Shown one piece after another: positions 16,882-26,464 of a stretch of DNA of 43,965 bases. Both the position numbers and the translations under genes were made by a program. The notes under the pieces were generated by a model. The model was not told the DNA's origin. It ran no database searches and was given only the letters and a program-made list of their open reading frames with translations. Origin of the DNA: Thermoclostridium sp. Its GTDB lineage: Bacteria; Bacillota; Clostridia; DSM-8532. The stretch is from positions 1-43,965 of the forward strand of contig JAGOJH010000015.1 in NCBI GenBank assembly GCA_017995215.1, read 5' to 3'. Position 1 is the stretch's first letter. Each line of letters starts with the position of its first letter.

Positions 16882-18435
16882 CTAATCATTTTTTACACTG
16901 GAACCTGCCCCCAGTGTAAAAGGAACCTCTCCCTTCCGGCTTAATTTGACCAAGGGACCTGTCTGTTCTGGTTTAAGCTGCAGGAAGTATAATGGTATTA
17001 AATATAAGACCCCAAAGATAGCACATTTCGTACCAAGATCCATAAGGTTGCTTTCAAACAAGGTCATATTTCTAATGAAAAGCCCAGCAATAGTTGGCGG
17101 AACACAGCAAATAAGCATGCGTGGAAGAATCGCCTTATAGAACTTTAGCACATTAAAGCCTGTCACCTTGTAATAGACAAAGTTGATGGCCACAAAGTCC
17201 CCGAGAAACAGCATGATTCCGGTTCCCAGAGAAGCGCCTATGGCACCGATGCGATTCACAAGGAAAGCACTTATAGCCAGGTTCAGCACGGCGGAAATGA
17301 ACAGGATCCAAACCCTTAGCCGGTGCTTGTTCATGGCAAATAGCATGTTCACATGTGTGCTCTGAATTAAAACAATTCCCAATGGGATGATGATCACAAG
17401 TGCAAACATATACGCGTTTTCAAAGCCCAGCCCATCCAGCCAGACATTCAGAAATTGCTTGCCAAAAAGCCAGAAACCCAGGATGATGGGAATAATAATC
17501 ATTGATTGCAAATGGCTGGTTTTATGCAAGAAATCGTTTATTTTGCTTTCCCTGTCGCGCTCATTGGTGAGCATGGACAGCGTTGGCAGCGTAACCCCGG
17601 ATATGACGGTGGCAAATTCCTTGAAATACTGTATAATTGTCTGTCCTGCGTTGTATTCCGCAACTGTATCGGTGGTGGTCATAATCCCCAGCAGCACATT
17701 GTCCGTTCTCCAGTAAAAATAATCAATGATCTGTGTGATAAAAGTGAACAGGGTGAACAGAAAAATTTCTTTCAGCAGCTGCTTGTCCTTAAAGCGGAAA
17801 TCAAACCTGAGTTTCAGCTTGATTCGAGAATACAGAAAATTGAACAGATTGATTGACTGGTTCAGAGACACGTCTACCACGGCCAGCGCAAAAATCCCAA
17901 AGCCCATCCTGAAAAGCACGTATATCACCACAAAGCGCAACACAGTCCGGATAATTAGGGTGGTATTGAATACAGAAAATTGATTGTGTCCCTTCAGATA
18001 CGAATAAAAAGCCGTAAAGGGAAGCGTTATAATCGCATCCAGCGAGTAGATGATAAACAACGTTTTGGCTGTTGCGATCTGGCCCTGCTCAAATGCAAAG
18101 ATGAATTCCAGCCGGAAGTATAAAAGAACAGCCGAGACAAGCGCAATCAGACTAATACCACAGTAAAACGCAAAAGCCATCGAAACGATCTGATGCTCTG
18201 TTTTTGTGTTAATGCCCGAATATTTAGCGATATACCGTACGATTGTATTGCCAAGCCCCAGCTGTAATAGCGCTGAATAGGATGTAACGGTTAATACGAT
18301 TGTCAGAACTCCATAGCCTGTTTTTCCGATAACCCGAATAATCAAGGGCACTGTAACAAACCCGAGCACCACCGATGTAATGATACGGATGAGTGAAATG
18401 ATTGCTTCTTTTTTAATGTTAATCTTCTTAGACAA
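16882..18435 (-). CDS. Oligosaccharide flippase, Wzx-like (MATE/PST superfamily)
   Basis: 517 residues with about 12-14 membrane segments. It resembles polysaccharide transporters that move undecaprenyl-linked repeat units across the membrane (start KINIKKEAIISLIRIITSVVLGFVTVPLIIRVIGKTGYG). The start is TTG at 18435 with a full AGGAGG six bases upstream. The last 14 or so residues (from EVPFTLGAGSSVKND) do not look like transporter sequence: they are read from the palindromic repeat at 16891-16921 and its flanks, so the repeat has replaced or extended the original C-terminus. It works with the Wzy-like and Wzz-like genes of this locus. Confidence 0.88.
   Translation of the reverse strand: MSKKINIKKEAIISLIRIITSVVLGFVTVPLIIRVIGKTGYGVLTIVLTVTSYSALLQLGLGNTIVRYIAKYSGINTKTEHQIVSMAFAFYCGISLIALVSAVLLYFRLEFIFAFEQGQIATAKTLFIIYSLDAIITLPFTAFYSYLKGHNQFSVFNTTLIIRTVLRFVVIYVLFRMGFGIFALAVVDVSLNQSINLFNFLYSRIKLKLRFDFRFKDKQLLKEIFLFTLFTFITQIIDYFYWRTDNVLLGIMTTTDTVAEYNAGQTIIQYFKEFATVISGVTLPTLSMLTNERDRESKINDFLHKTSHLQSMIIIPIILGFWLFGKQFLNVWLDGLGFENAYMFALVIIIPLGIVLIQSTHVNMLFAMNKHRLRVWILFISAVLNLAISAFLVNRIGAIGASLGTGIMLFLGDFVAINFVYYKVTGFNVLKFYKAILPRMLICCVPPTIAGLFIRNMTLFESNLMDLGTKCAIFGVLYLIPLYFLQLKPEQTGPLVKLSRKGEVPFTLGAGSSVKND
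16891..16921. repeat. ACCTG(T/C)CCCC palindromic repeat, intact copy inside the flippase 3' end
   Basis: TTTTACACTGG (16891-16901) and CCAGTGTAAAA (16911-16921) are exact 11-base arms around AACCTGCCC. A second partial core, AGGAACCTCTCCC, follows directly. The whole repeat is translated as the C-terminus of the flippase. Confidence 0.8.
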
Positions 18436-18486
18436 AATATACCTCCTGTGTTTGCTTCGATTTAAAAAGGCAGTAACAGAATTATC

Positions 18487-20637
18487 CTATTTCCTGGCTC
18501 CATAGAATATTTTCTCGGTTGTCGTTCCTCGAACAGTTACTTCTTGACCATATGGATTGATAAAAAGTCTGTCCTTCAGAATCACTACATCTAAAAGGGC
18601 TTCCTCCCGGACAGCGGATTTTCCACAGGAAACTCCAGCGCTGAGCGATTCGTTAAGAACCCTGTAGATTTCATATTTACCATTTGTGGCATAAAAACCG
18701 TTCGGAGGAAGGGTATAGTTTTTATGAGTAATGTTCTGATCACTGAAGTTTGCGATAACCTCCCATCCGTTGGCAAACACCGTTCTTTGAACAAGTCTGT
18801 CCTTGCTGATAAACTGGTGGGTCAGCATCGTTTCGCTACCGACGGATTCAAAAAATGCTGCAGTCAGGTGAATGCTGGACAGGAACTCCGCCTCATGTTT
18901 ATCCCAATAAGCCCTGTTTTGCGGCATAATCAAAGGCATGCAGCCATAAAGAACAGTAAACAAATCTTTTTTCTGCCAATATGCCGGTACCTTTGAAATG
19001 CTGTCCCCCGTATACCAGGTGGATGCAACACTGCCATGGTATACAAGCTGGAACAATGGGATCCTGCGGGTAGCATCCATATTGTATTTTTCATACTCCT
19101 CCCCCAGCTCCCAAACCGGATCCAGCCATGAATATGCAGCATCCGGTGACGCTACAATGGTCAGCACACCTTCATTGTAATCCAGTTGATTCACTGCATA
19201 ATCCCGAATATCCTCGGACCCTATAATCAAACCATATTTATCTCTTATCGCCTGCAGATAGGTTTTTTTGTGGATCATATCCTCGTACCGGGTTGTCGGA
19301 TGCTTTGAAGAATAACACTCCAACAGGGCCAAAGACAGAATTGAGTCGAAGAACCGGGTGTTATAGCTATTTCGGATCAGATCATTGCCGATACGGGGTT
19401 CCCCATAATGCCAGAATGCTGAGGAGCAGACCGTATAACCTTCCACTGGCTTCCCGTTTAAATAGCGGACCCAGTTCTTCTGCATTTCGCCTCCCGATTT
19501 GACCACCACATCTACCGGATAGGCATCGGTGCGGATATGGGTCAGGTGAGACGGGATCTCCTTTGGATCCCACACATCTGTGTCGATATCATATCTTCCT
19601 GTAAGAAAACCCAGATCGGCAGCATATTGAATTAAACCGGGATTCTGATCCTGATCATGTACGTACCAGGACTCATAAAAAGAAAAAATAGCTTTTCGAA
19701 CCCCAAGCGTTATTAACCTGTCGATAAAGCTTTTATCTCCCAAATCCTTCAACAGCCAGAAATCGCAAGCTCCAACCAGCTTCCCGGTGTTGGGATTCAT
19801 TTTTGCTTTCCTGTTTAAGGATATGATGCTTTCCTGGCCGTTACGGTGCTGATGGTACAGCTTTGCCATGGCAACATAGCCATCATTCTCAACCGTTGCA
19901 AACACTAGCTTCCTGACTTCGGTAAAGCTTTCTTTCGATGGCCACAGCTTGATCTGCATATTATGGTTAGAGGTTAATTCAGACGGAACAAACTTCACAG
20001 AAGTGTCCCATGGGTTTTCTGAAATGACCATCAGCCCCTGGGTCAAATCCGTAACCCCCGTAAAAGGCAGGGTTGCTTTATACCCCCACATGTAAAACTC
20101 ATTAAAGGGATACTTCTCCACAGCGGGAATCAGTAACCCTTCCGCATACGGGATTACAAAGAACTGCTCCTGTTCATCGGGGGTTGGAACTTCCAGATAA
20201 ATCGGCTCATTCATCCTGTGATTGCTTGTCAGTTCGAGCATCAGGCTTACAGCGCTTTTCCCAGCTTCGGCCTTAATTGTAAGCTGAACGGGGTTATACC
20301 AATTCTTCGAACTGTCGACAGTATATTTTCCAATCAGCAACAAGCCATCCGGGGAAACAATACTATTGTCAATAATGATTTTTTTGTCCAGTTGAACTGG
20401 ATACACCCTGCCGGTTCGGTTATCCTGGATGTTCAATGTCGAAGCATTCGAGTCATAAACGAAGTCTGTGTTCTTTACCAACAGCTTTGACTGGGAGACA
20501 CCCCTAAGCAAGAGCAAAATAGCAATGATGCCAGCAATAATGATAACAATGGTTGATTTCCTTATACCCGTAAAGAACTGTCTGCTCACCCTTCGCACCT
20601 GATCAGGATATATTTTTATTGTAGAATTTATTCTCAT
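18487..20637 (-). CDS. Membrane-anchored glycoside-hydrolase-like protein, unknown specificity
   Basis: 716 residues. A single N-terminal membrane segment (about residues 28-44) leaves a large extracellular part. The first 200 residues look like a beta-rich domain; the centre (KAIFSFYESWYVHDQDQNP, FLTGRYDIDTDVW) and the later PLFQLVYHGSVASTWYTGD resemble TIM-barrel glycosidases of the GH101/DUF5696 kind, followed by a beta-sandwich end. It may trim or release the polysaccharide made by this locus, or modify it during export. The start overlaps the radical SAM gene by 35 bases; a GTG at 20592 is an alternative. Catalytic residues could not be assigned, so activity is inferred only. Confidence 0.6.
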   Translation of the reverse strand: MRINSTIKIYPDQVRRVSRQFFTGIRKSTIVIIIAGIIAILLLLRGVSQSKLLVKNTDFVYDSNASTLNIQDNRTGRVYPVQLDKKIIIDNSIVSPDGLLLIGKYTVDSSKNWYNPVQLTIKAEAGKSAVSLMLELTSNHRMNEPIYLEVPTPDEQEQFFVIPYAEGLLIPAVEKYPFNEFYMWGYKATLPFTGVTDLTQGLMVISENPWDTSVKFVPSELTSNHNMQIKLWPSKESFTEVRKLVFATVENDGYVAMAKLYHQHRNGQESIISLNRKAKMNPNTGKLVGACDFWLLKDLGDKSFIDRLITLGVRKAIFSFYESWYVHDQDQNPGLIQYAADLGFLTGRYDIDTDVWDPKEIPSHLTHIRTDAYPVDVVVKSGGEMQKNWVRYLNGKPVEGYTVCSSAFWHYGEPRIGNDLIRNSYNTRFFDSILSLALLECYSSKHPTTRYEDMIHKKTYLQAIRDKYGLIIGSEDIRDYAVNQLDYNEGVLTIVASPDAAYSWLDPVWELGEEYEKYNMDATRRIPLFQLVYHGSVASTWYTGDSISKVPAYWQKKDLFTVLYGCMPLIMPQNRAYWDKHEAEFLSSIHLTAAFFESVGSETMLTHQFISKDRLVQRTVFANGWEVIANFSDQNITHKNYTLPPNGFYATNGKYEIYRVLNESLSAGVSCGKSAVREEALLDVVILKDRLFINPYGQEVTVRGTTTEKIFYGARK

Positions 20638-21610
20638 CCAGCAAATATTTTCCTTTCAGTTTGTGAGTCATTACCCACCAGGCCGGGATGAAAAGTCTTT
20701 GCTTCATTGCAGGGGCAGCGCTGCCAATCATCCAGCAGTTTTTACTGCAGCTGCTAACCTCTTCACGCACCTTTTGGGCTTGTTCTGAATTCCAGATCTC
20801 ATCCCAGGATTTTTCATGCAGATCTCCCATGGATATTCTTTCCAGGCTGCCGTTACAGGGCATGATATGCCCGAAAGGATCCATGAAAAACCCGTTGGTT
20901 CCCATCTCACAGGGCAGAAGCCTCTTGTTGTCATACAGATAGTTTACAAGGCCGTGATTAAAATAAGCCCTGAACCACTTCTTGGGAGAACCTGATTTCA
21001 GCAATGCATTGATCAGCCCTTCAAAAGCTTTCGCCACCTTCATTTTGTCGAGAATAGCATTATCTGTTTTTCTGAAGTAAAAGGAATTGTGAAGGGTTGC
21101 AGTGGCAAATTCCATGCCGTATTCGTCTGCAATCTGATACAGCTTCAGCAAATCCCCTGCGTTTTGCTCCTGAACGGTCATTCCAAAGCCCACATCGGGG
21201 TGCTTCTTCGCAACAAGCTTTTTCAGTGTGCCAAAGCCCCGGTCAAATCCATCTGGAATACCCCGGATTGCATCATTGGCCTGCTGAAGCCCCTCAATGC
21301 TGATTCGAATACCGATGTTGGGAAACTGATCACACAAAGCAAGAATTCTTTCTTGAAAATAGCCATTTGTTGAGATAACAATCCGGTTTGTCTTCTTATA
21401 AACCTCACGGACAATTTCAGAAAGATCCTGGCGGATGAAGGGTTCTCCTCCAGTGATATTGGTAAATTCCATTTTTGGCAGCTTCTGAATCAGATCCGGG
21501 GTTATTTCTTCGGATAGCTTTGTCGGGTGCTTCCAGCAATCGCACATATTACACCGCGCATTGCAGCGATAGGTGACAATGATTGAACCGTAAGGCTTCT
21601 TACTGGGCAT
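20603..21610 (-). CDS. Radical SAM protein with SPASM-like C-terminus
   Basis: 335 residues. The iron-sulfur motif CNARCNMC (C16, C20, C23) is followed by NITGGEPFIRQDL and VISTNGYF, the standard radical SAM half-barrel. The C-terminal part has spaced cysteines (LPCEMG, MPCNGS, SSCSKNCW), as in SPASM/twitch proteins that hold extra clusters and often modify peptides or sugars. GGAGG precedes the ATG. It is embedded between a GT4 and the glycosidase-like gene, so a role in sugar or lipid-linked intermediate modification is likely, but no peptide substrate is visible next to it. Confidence 0.85.
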   Translation of the reverse strand: MPSKKPYGSIIVTYRCNARCNMCDCWKHPTKLSEEITPDLIQKLPKMEFTNITGGEPFIRQDLSEIVREVYKKTNRIVISTNGYFQERILALCDQFPNIGIRISIEGLQQANDAIRGIPDGFDRGFGTLKKLVAKKHPDVGFGMTVQEQNAGDLLKLYQIADEYGMEFATATLHNSFYFRKTDNAILDKMKVAKAFEGLINALLKSGSPKKWFRAYFNHGLVNYLYDNKRLLPCEMGTNGFFMDPFGHIMPCNGSLERISMGDLHEKSWDEIWNSEQAQKVREEVSSCSKNCWMIGSAAPAMKQRLFIPAWWVMTHKLKGKYLLDENKFYNKNIS

Positions 21611-21654
21611 GGTTCATTCCTCCTTATTGCCGATTTTCTTTGCGGTATGAGTCT

Positions 21655-22899
21655 TTATGCCTTTTGAACCTTGTGCTCTATTTTTGCTGAGCGGGCTTTT
21701 TTCTGATCTACAGCCTTCCTGTAGACACCAATTAGCTCTTCATAATATTTATCAATGGAAAATTGCTGCACTTTTTGAATACATTTCACAGAAAAGCCCT
21801 GCAGAATGGACTTATTTTCATAAAGAAAACTGATTTTCATGCACAAGTCAGCTACATTTCCGGATTCAAACAACAAACCATCCACATTGTTCTGAATCAG
21901 TTCCGGAATACCCCCGATATTGGCACCGATTACCGGTGTGCCCACAGCCTGTGATTCCAGAACCGACATGGGGCAGTTCTCATACCACTGTGATGGATAG
22001 ACGGAAAATAAGGCATTGCGAATGAGCGTGTTCAGTTCCTTACCGGTCAGAAAGCCCTTGAACTCTACATTTGGGCTGGCTGATTTTATGAATTCCTCCT
22101 CATCCTCTCCCCTGCCTGCGATGATAAAACGAATGTGACCAAGTGTTTTGGCTGCCTCTATCAGCGTACCGACCCCCTTGATTTTTGCCAGCCTGCCAAA
22201 ATAGATCACATAGGCTTCTTTTTCTGTTGCTGCCAGGTTCTTGTCCGGTGAGAAAAAATTGTGCAGCACCATCAGGTTATTGTTTCGATATCCCATTTCC
22301 TTCATTTTTGATGACAGGAAATAACTGGGGGATATGAGATAGTTGATTTTCCGATAAGGATTCAAAACTTGATAAAGAGAGCTTCCAAGGGCTGCCAGGA
22401 CACTTTTTGTCATAGACCCATGGACACACCGATGCAGCATGCAATGATAAAACCTGCCTCCACGGCATTTTTCACAGGTTTTCATATTATCCACCCGAAA
22501 TAGAGAATAGTTTGGGCAAATCAAAATGGCATCATGCAGCGTCTGGACAACGGGGATTTTTTGCCTGAAGCATTCGTACAGGATAGAAGGGGTTAATTGG
22601 TAATGGTAATTGTTCAGATGAACAATGTCGGGCTGATAGGCTTTGATAGCTTTTCTGATATTGGCTTTAGCCTGCGCCGACCAAAGAACCTTGAAGGGAT
22701 ACAGGAACCTGGAAAGGGATTTGGTGTGGAAATCCATTTTTTGCACCATATAGTCCGGGTTTACAATGTTTTCAGGATGCTCCATGCCAAAGAATAAGAC
22801 CTGGTGGCCCATTTTCTCTAAGTATTCGGACAATTGAAACATATAGGTTTCACTGCCGCCATTTTGATACAGAAATTTATTGACCATCAGAATTTTCAT
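21655..22899 (-). CDS. Glycosyltransferase family 4
   Basis: 414 residues from ATG 22899 (MKILMVNKF). The open frame runs 39 codons further upstream, but that stretch is translated from a palindromic repeat and the asnB 3' end, so it is rejected; GAAAGGA stands 11 bases before the chosen ATG. The GT-B fold shows NGGSETYMFQLSEYL at the N-terminus, the cysteine cluster CEKCRGGRFYHCMLHRC found in a subset of GT4 enzymes, YFGRLAKIKGVGTLIEA, and the E-x7-E type site SQWYENCPMSVLESQAVGTPVIG. It transfers a sugar in the cytoplasm; the donor is unknown. Confidence 0.9.
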   Translation of the reverse strand: MKILMVNKFLYQNGGSETYMFQLSEYLEKMGHQVLFFGMEHPENIVNPDYMVQKMDFHTKSLSRFLYPFKVLWSAQAKANIRKAIKAYQPDIVHLNNYHYQLTPSILYECFRQKIPVVQTLHDAILICPNYSLFRVDNMKTCEKCRGGRFYHCMLHRCVHGSMTKSVLAALGSSLYQVLNPYRKINYLISPSYFLSSKMKEMGYRNNNLMVLHNFFSPDKNLAATEKEAYVIYFGRLAKIKGVGTLIEAAKTLGHIRFIIAGRGEDEEEFIKSASPNVEFKGFLTGKELNTLIRNALFSVYPSQWYENCPMSVLESQAVGTPVIGANIGGIPELIQNNVDGLLFESGNVADLCMKISFLYENKSILQGFSVKCIQKVQQFSIDKYYEELIGVYRKAVDQKKARSAKIEHKVQKA

Positions 22900-22933
22900 C
22901 AGAATCATTATCCTTTCAATGACCAGGGGATAA

Positions 22934-22966
22934 AATTTACATTGGTACCTGTCCCCCGTGCAAATT
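22934..22966. repeat. ACCTGTCCCC palindromic repeat copy forming the asnB 3' end
   Basis: AATTTACATTGG (22934-22945) and CCCGTGCAAATT (22955-22966) are imperfect arms (three mismatches) around the TACCTGTCC core. The asnB stop codon and its last residues are read from it. Confidence 0.7.
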
Positions 22967-24898
22967 GCCAGGCAGCTTAAGCCCTGCCCGCGGTAAATCC
23001 TTAACCAAATCCACACTTGAGCAAAAACAGTCGCAGAGGGTTTGGGTAGTGAGAACCCCCATAAACAGCATCAGCTCTCTTTCGCTTAAATTGTTTTTTT
23101 CAAAGGCCTTTTTCAAAAATGATTCAATGGTTTCCGGCTTGAAAATATGAAATTTCCTTAGCATATCTGAAGAAAGGACATGTTGAAAATAGGAATCCTT
23201 TAAGATTTTCTGCACCGCTACCGGTGCACGGTAAGGGAATTTCCTGCGCTGAAGAATTTCCTTTGGCAGGTATTTTTCAGCAACACGCCTGACGATATAC
23301 TTCTCGGTCAAACCCCTTATTTTCAGCCTGTCATCCAATCCCAGTGCAAAATCCACCACATCGTTGTCCAAAAAGGGATACCTGCATTCCACACTATTGG
23401 CCATGGATACCCTGTCACCCTGCGTACACAGCAAATATCTTTCCATAAATATCATGATTTCAAGCTGCTGAGCCTTCTGAACCGGCGTAAAATCCTTATA
23501 GCCTGCGGGCAGGTAATCCCACAGCAGATCATGATTTCCGGTCTCATCGCAGGCGTTGATTTCGTCAGTTAAAAACAGCTTAAAAAATCCCGCACTCCCC
23601 CATCTGGACAAATGCGAACCAAAGTGACCATCATAATGTACGCTGTTGTAATATAAGGACAAAGCCTGGGCTGACATGTTCTTTAACCCCGGTATGAATT
23701 GGTTGATCCGCTTAAACAGAAGGCCCCGGTATTTGGATTCGTGATCCTTGCTGCAGAAATTTCTGATTTTCACCTCACGGAAAAGGTCATACCCCCCAAA
23801 AAATTCATCAGCCCCCTCCCCTGTTATCACCACGCGTCGATCATGATCCCGTACCCAGGAGGAAAGCTTCATCATCGGCAGAGGACCCGTTCTGAGAAAA
23901 GGCGTTTCAGTGTGAATCACACATCCTTTCAGAAGGCTAATAAAATCATCCTCCCCAAAGGTGACAGAATGATGCTGGGTATTCAGCTCCTTTACCATAA
24001 TTTGCTGATATTGGGACTCATCGTAATCCGGATTATTAAATGCGATGGAAAAGGTATCTATTTCTTTGTTGAAATGCTTTGCGGCAATAGCGCTGGTAAG
24101 GCTGGAATCAAGCCCTCCGCTTAGATAGGCTGATATTGGCACGTCCCCCATCATTCGCTTCCCGACAGCGTTAATTAAAAGAGCTTCCAGTTCCTCGGCT
24201 GCATCATCAGTGCTTCGCGACACTGCCTGCCTGAAAGCAAGCTGGTAGAACCTTTTTGAGCGAATCATGCCACTTTCATATACCATCCACTGACCCGGCA
24301 ACAGCATTTTAATGTTTTCAAAAATAGAATCCTCACCAACAGGAGCCCAATAGGTCAGTATTTCATGCAGCACCTTGCCGGACAGTGTGGGTCTGGTATC
24401 TCCCAGTATCAAAACAGCCTTTATTTCCGATGCAAATATAAAACCATCCTTCTGTGTGGCATAAAACAGCGGCAGCTTCCCAAATCTATCCCTTGCCAAA
24501 ACCAAACGTTTTTTTGTGCTATCCCAGATTGCGATGGAAAACTGGCCGTCCAGCCTTTCAAATAATCCGGTTCCATACTCTTCATACAAATGCGGCAGAA
24601 CGGCTGTATCAGACAGGTTTGTGATCCGATGTCCTCTAAGCTCCAGACTCTTTCTCAGCTGCATATGATTGAAAATTTCACCGTTAAAGATTACCACAAC
24701 AGATTTGTCTTCATTGAAAGCAGGTTGGCTGCCGTATTGCAAATCTACGATAGAAAGCCTGGAGTGAGCAAAGCCCATATTATCGGCTGTGTAAATGGAA
24801 CGGTCATTAGGCCCTCGGTGGTCAAGGATTTCAGCTGCGGTTTTCAGTAAACTGGTTTCGACGGGTGCTGTTCCAATAATGCCTGCTATCCCACACAT
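22937..24898 (-). CDS. asnB: Asparagine synthetase (glutamine-hydrolysing), AsnB type
   Basis: 653 residues. The N-terminal glutaminase domain starts with Met-Cys (MCGIAGIIG; Cys2 is the nucleophile) and has HRGPND and RLSIVD. The synthetase domain has the PP-loop LSGGLDSSL near residue 260. AsnB enzymes amidate a carboxylate using glutamine and ATP; copies inside polysaccharide loci often amidate uronic acids rather than aspartate. This copy sits between an acyl-AMP ligase (13-base overlap) and a GT4, and the locus has a nucleotide-sugar dehydrogenase, so a uronamide product is plausible. The last dozen residues (GNLHGGQVPM) come from a palindromic repeat, which also provides the TAA. Confidence 0.9.
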   Translation of the reverse strand: MCGIAGIIGTAPVETSLLKTAAEILDHRGPNDRSIYTADNMGFAHSRLSIVDLQYGSQPAFNEDKSVVVIFNGEIFNHMQLRKSLELRGHRITNLSDTAVLPHLYEEYGTGLFERLDGQFSIAIWDSTKKRLVLARDRFGKLPLFYATQKDGFIFASEIKAVLILGDTRPTLSGKVLHEILTYWAPVGEDSIFENIKMLLPGQWMVYESGMIRSKRFYQLAFRQAVSRSTDDAAEELEALLINAVGKRMMGDVPISAYLSGGLDSSLTSAIAAKHFNKEIDTFSIAFNNPDYDESQYQQIMVKELNTQHHSVTFGEDDFISLLKGCVIHTETPFLRTGPLPMMKLSSWVRDHDRRVVITGEGADEFFGGYDLFREVKIRNFCSKDHESKYRGLLFKRINQFIPGLKNMSAQALSLYYNSVHYDGHFGSHLSRWGSAGFFKLFLTDEINACDETGNHDLLWDYLPAGYKDFTPVQKAQQLEIMIFMERYLLCTQGDRVSMANSVECRYPFLDNDVVDFALGLDDRLKIRGLTEKYIVRRVAEKYLPKEILQRRKFPYRAPVAVQKILKDSYFQHVLSSDMLRKFHIFKPETIESFLKKAFEKNNLSERELMLFMGVLTTQTLCDCFCSSVDLVKDLPRAGLKLPGNLHGGQVPM

Positions 24899-26391
24899 AA
24901 TTCAGCCTCTCTTAATGCTGCACGCTTGATTTTCCCGTTTGCAGTGCGGGGAATTTCAGTAGTAATCCGGATGATCGCCGGCCTTTTAAAGGATGGAAGA
25001 GCTATTCTTAATTGTTCATGAATCATTTCAGTTGAAACCTTTCCATCAGTTACGACAAATGCTTTAATGCAGACTTCACCGTTATGAATGGTCTCTATGA
25101 CCGCCGATTCATAAACCCCCGGGATTTTATCGATGCAGCTCTCTACCTCCATAGGGCTTATCCGGTGGCCAAGATATTTGATGATATCGTTGTTGCGTCC
25201 CTGAATGAAAATATACCCGTCCCGATCGACGGTAGCGATATCGCCGGTATGCAGCCAGCCGTTTTGTATTACCGATTTGGTTCCTTGCTCATCACGCCAG
25301 TAACCCTGCATGATATTAGGGCCGCGAGCCAGAATCTCACCGGTTTCACCGGGTGCAACCTGACCTCCCCGCTCATTCACGACCTTCAGCTCTACATTGT
25401 TAATACCCTTGCCCACCGAACCCGTTTTTTGCGCGAGAAGCTCACAGGGCAGGAAACTGAGCCTGGCTGAAGCCTCAGTCTGCCCGTACATCACGAATAT
25501 TTTTAGCTCGGGATATAGCCTTTGAAGCTGCAGCAGCATGTTATAGTTGGTAGCCTCCCCTGCAAAGGTGATGTATTTCAATGCTGAAAATCCGAGGCTT
25601 TCAAGAGGAGCTACCTTTAACAACAGGTTCAGGTATGAACCGACCGTCGAAAAACCGGTTGGCTGTATGGACTTCAGGCTTTTAATCACCTTTACCGGAA
25701 AAGCCGCATAGTTTTCCAGGTAAAGGGCTCCGCCTGACGCAATGTGGGTTAACAGAAGAGAGTTACCATAGGAATAACTGAATGCGATGGTGACCAATAC
25801 CGAATCATCATGGGTTAAATGAAGATAATCCAGGATGGAGTACGTGTTGGCTAAAAGGTTTCCATGACTGAGCATAACGCCCTTTGGCATGGCCGATGTG
25901 CCCGATGTGAAGATGATCATGGCAGTTTTTGCACTGTTTCCGGTATTATTCGGCATGCTGTTACCGACATAATCGATTTCACGTTTCCATTGAACAAGGC
26001 TTTGCAGCACCCTGACTTTTATCGTATTATTTTTTGAATTTTCTGAAAAGCCGAACATCAGCGCGTTGTCAACAAGGATTAACACCGGTTCGGTAGTATC
26101 AATAATGTATTGTAAATGATGAATATTATTCGCCGCATTTACTGGCACAGCCACAGCATTTAGTGCAGCAACTGCAAAGAAAGCAGCAATGTATTCAGCA
26201 CTGTTCCTAAAATAAAAAATGACACGCTCCCCCCTGCGCACACCTTCATGGTACAGTGTGAACATTAAGGATTGAACCTCCCGAAGCATTTCGCGGTAGG
26301 TTACCATGCCGGATGCAGAAACTACACAGGGCTGCTCCGGATATTGTAAAGCGCTTCGATATAAAAGCTCAACGATATTTTCCATTATCAT
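24886..26391 (-). CDS. Acyl-AMP ligase (AMP-dependent synthetase family)
   Basis: 501 residues. It activates a carboxylic acid with ATP and passes it to a thiol, either CoA or a carrier protein. Core motifs are intact: TSGTSAMPKG near residue 160, YGQTEAS, the TGD of GWLHTGDIATVDRDGY, and the C-terminal lysine segment RTANGKIKR (about residue 489). A stand-alone acyl carrier protein is encoded two genes upstream, so loading of that protein is likely. GAGAGGA precedes the tandem start codons. Substrate could be a fatty, hydroxy or amino acid; the specificity pocket cannot be read reliably by eye. Confidence 0.9.
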   Translation of the reverse strand: MIMENIVELLYRSALQYPEQPCVVSASGMVTYREMLREVQSLMFTLYHEGVRRGERVIFYFRNSAEYIAAFFAVAALNAVAVPVNAANNIHHLQYIIDTTEPVLILVDNALMFGFSENSKNNTIKVRVLQSLVQWKREIDYVGNSMPNNTGNSAKTAMIIFTSGTSAMPKGVMLSHGNLLANTYSILDYLHLTHDDSVLVTIAFSYSYGNSLLLTHIASGGALYLENYAAFPVKVIKSLKSIQPTGFSTVGSYLNLLLKVAPLESLGFSALKYITFAGEATNYNMLLQLQRLYPELKIFVMYGQTEASARLSFLPCELLAQKTGSVGKGINNVELKVVNERGGQVAPGETGEILARGPNIMQGYWRDEQGTKSVIQNGWLHTGDIATVDRDGYIFIQGRNNDIIKYLGHRISPMEVESCIDKIPGVYESAVIETIHNGEVCIKAFVVTDGKVSTEMIHEQLRIALPSFKRPAIIRITTEIPRTANGKIKRAALREAELCVG

Positions 26392-26435
26392 GTCCTCTCC
26401 TGTTTAGAATGAATATGAAGGAAACCGGGACCCAC

Positions 26436-26462
26436 TTACATAGGAACCTGTCCCCAATGTAA
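26436..26462. repeat. ACCTGTCCCC palindromic repeat between ligase and PP-loop genes
   Basis: TTACATAGG (26436-26444) and CCAATGTAA (26454-26462) pair with one mismatch around AACCTGTCC. It begins just after the stop of the PP-loop gene (26465). Confidence 0.75.
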
Positions 26463-26464
26463 AA

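Noticed and set aside
22900-23016. N-terminal extension of the GT4 at 21655-22899
   Set aside because: It is translated from the palindromic repeat and the asnB 3' end, and the family start is at MKILMVNKF.
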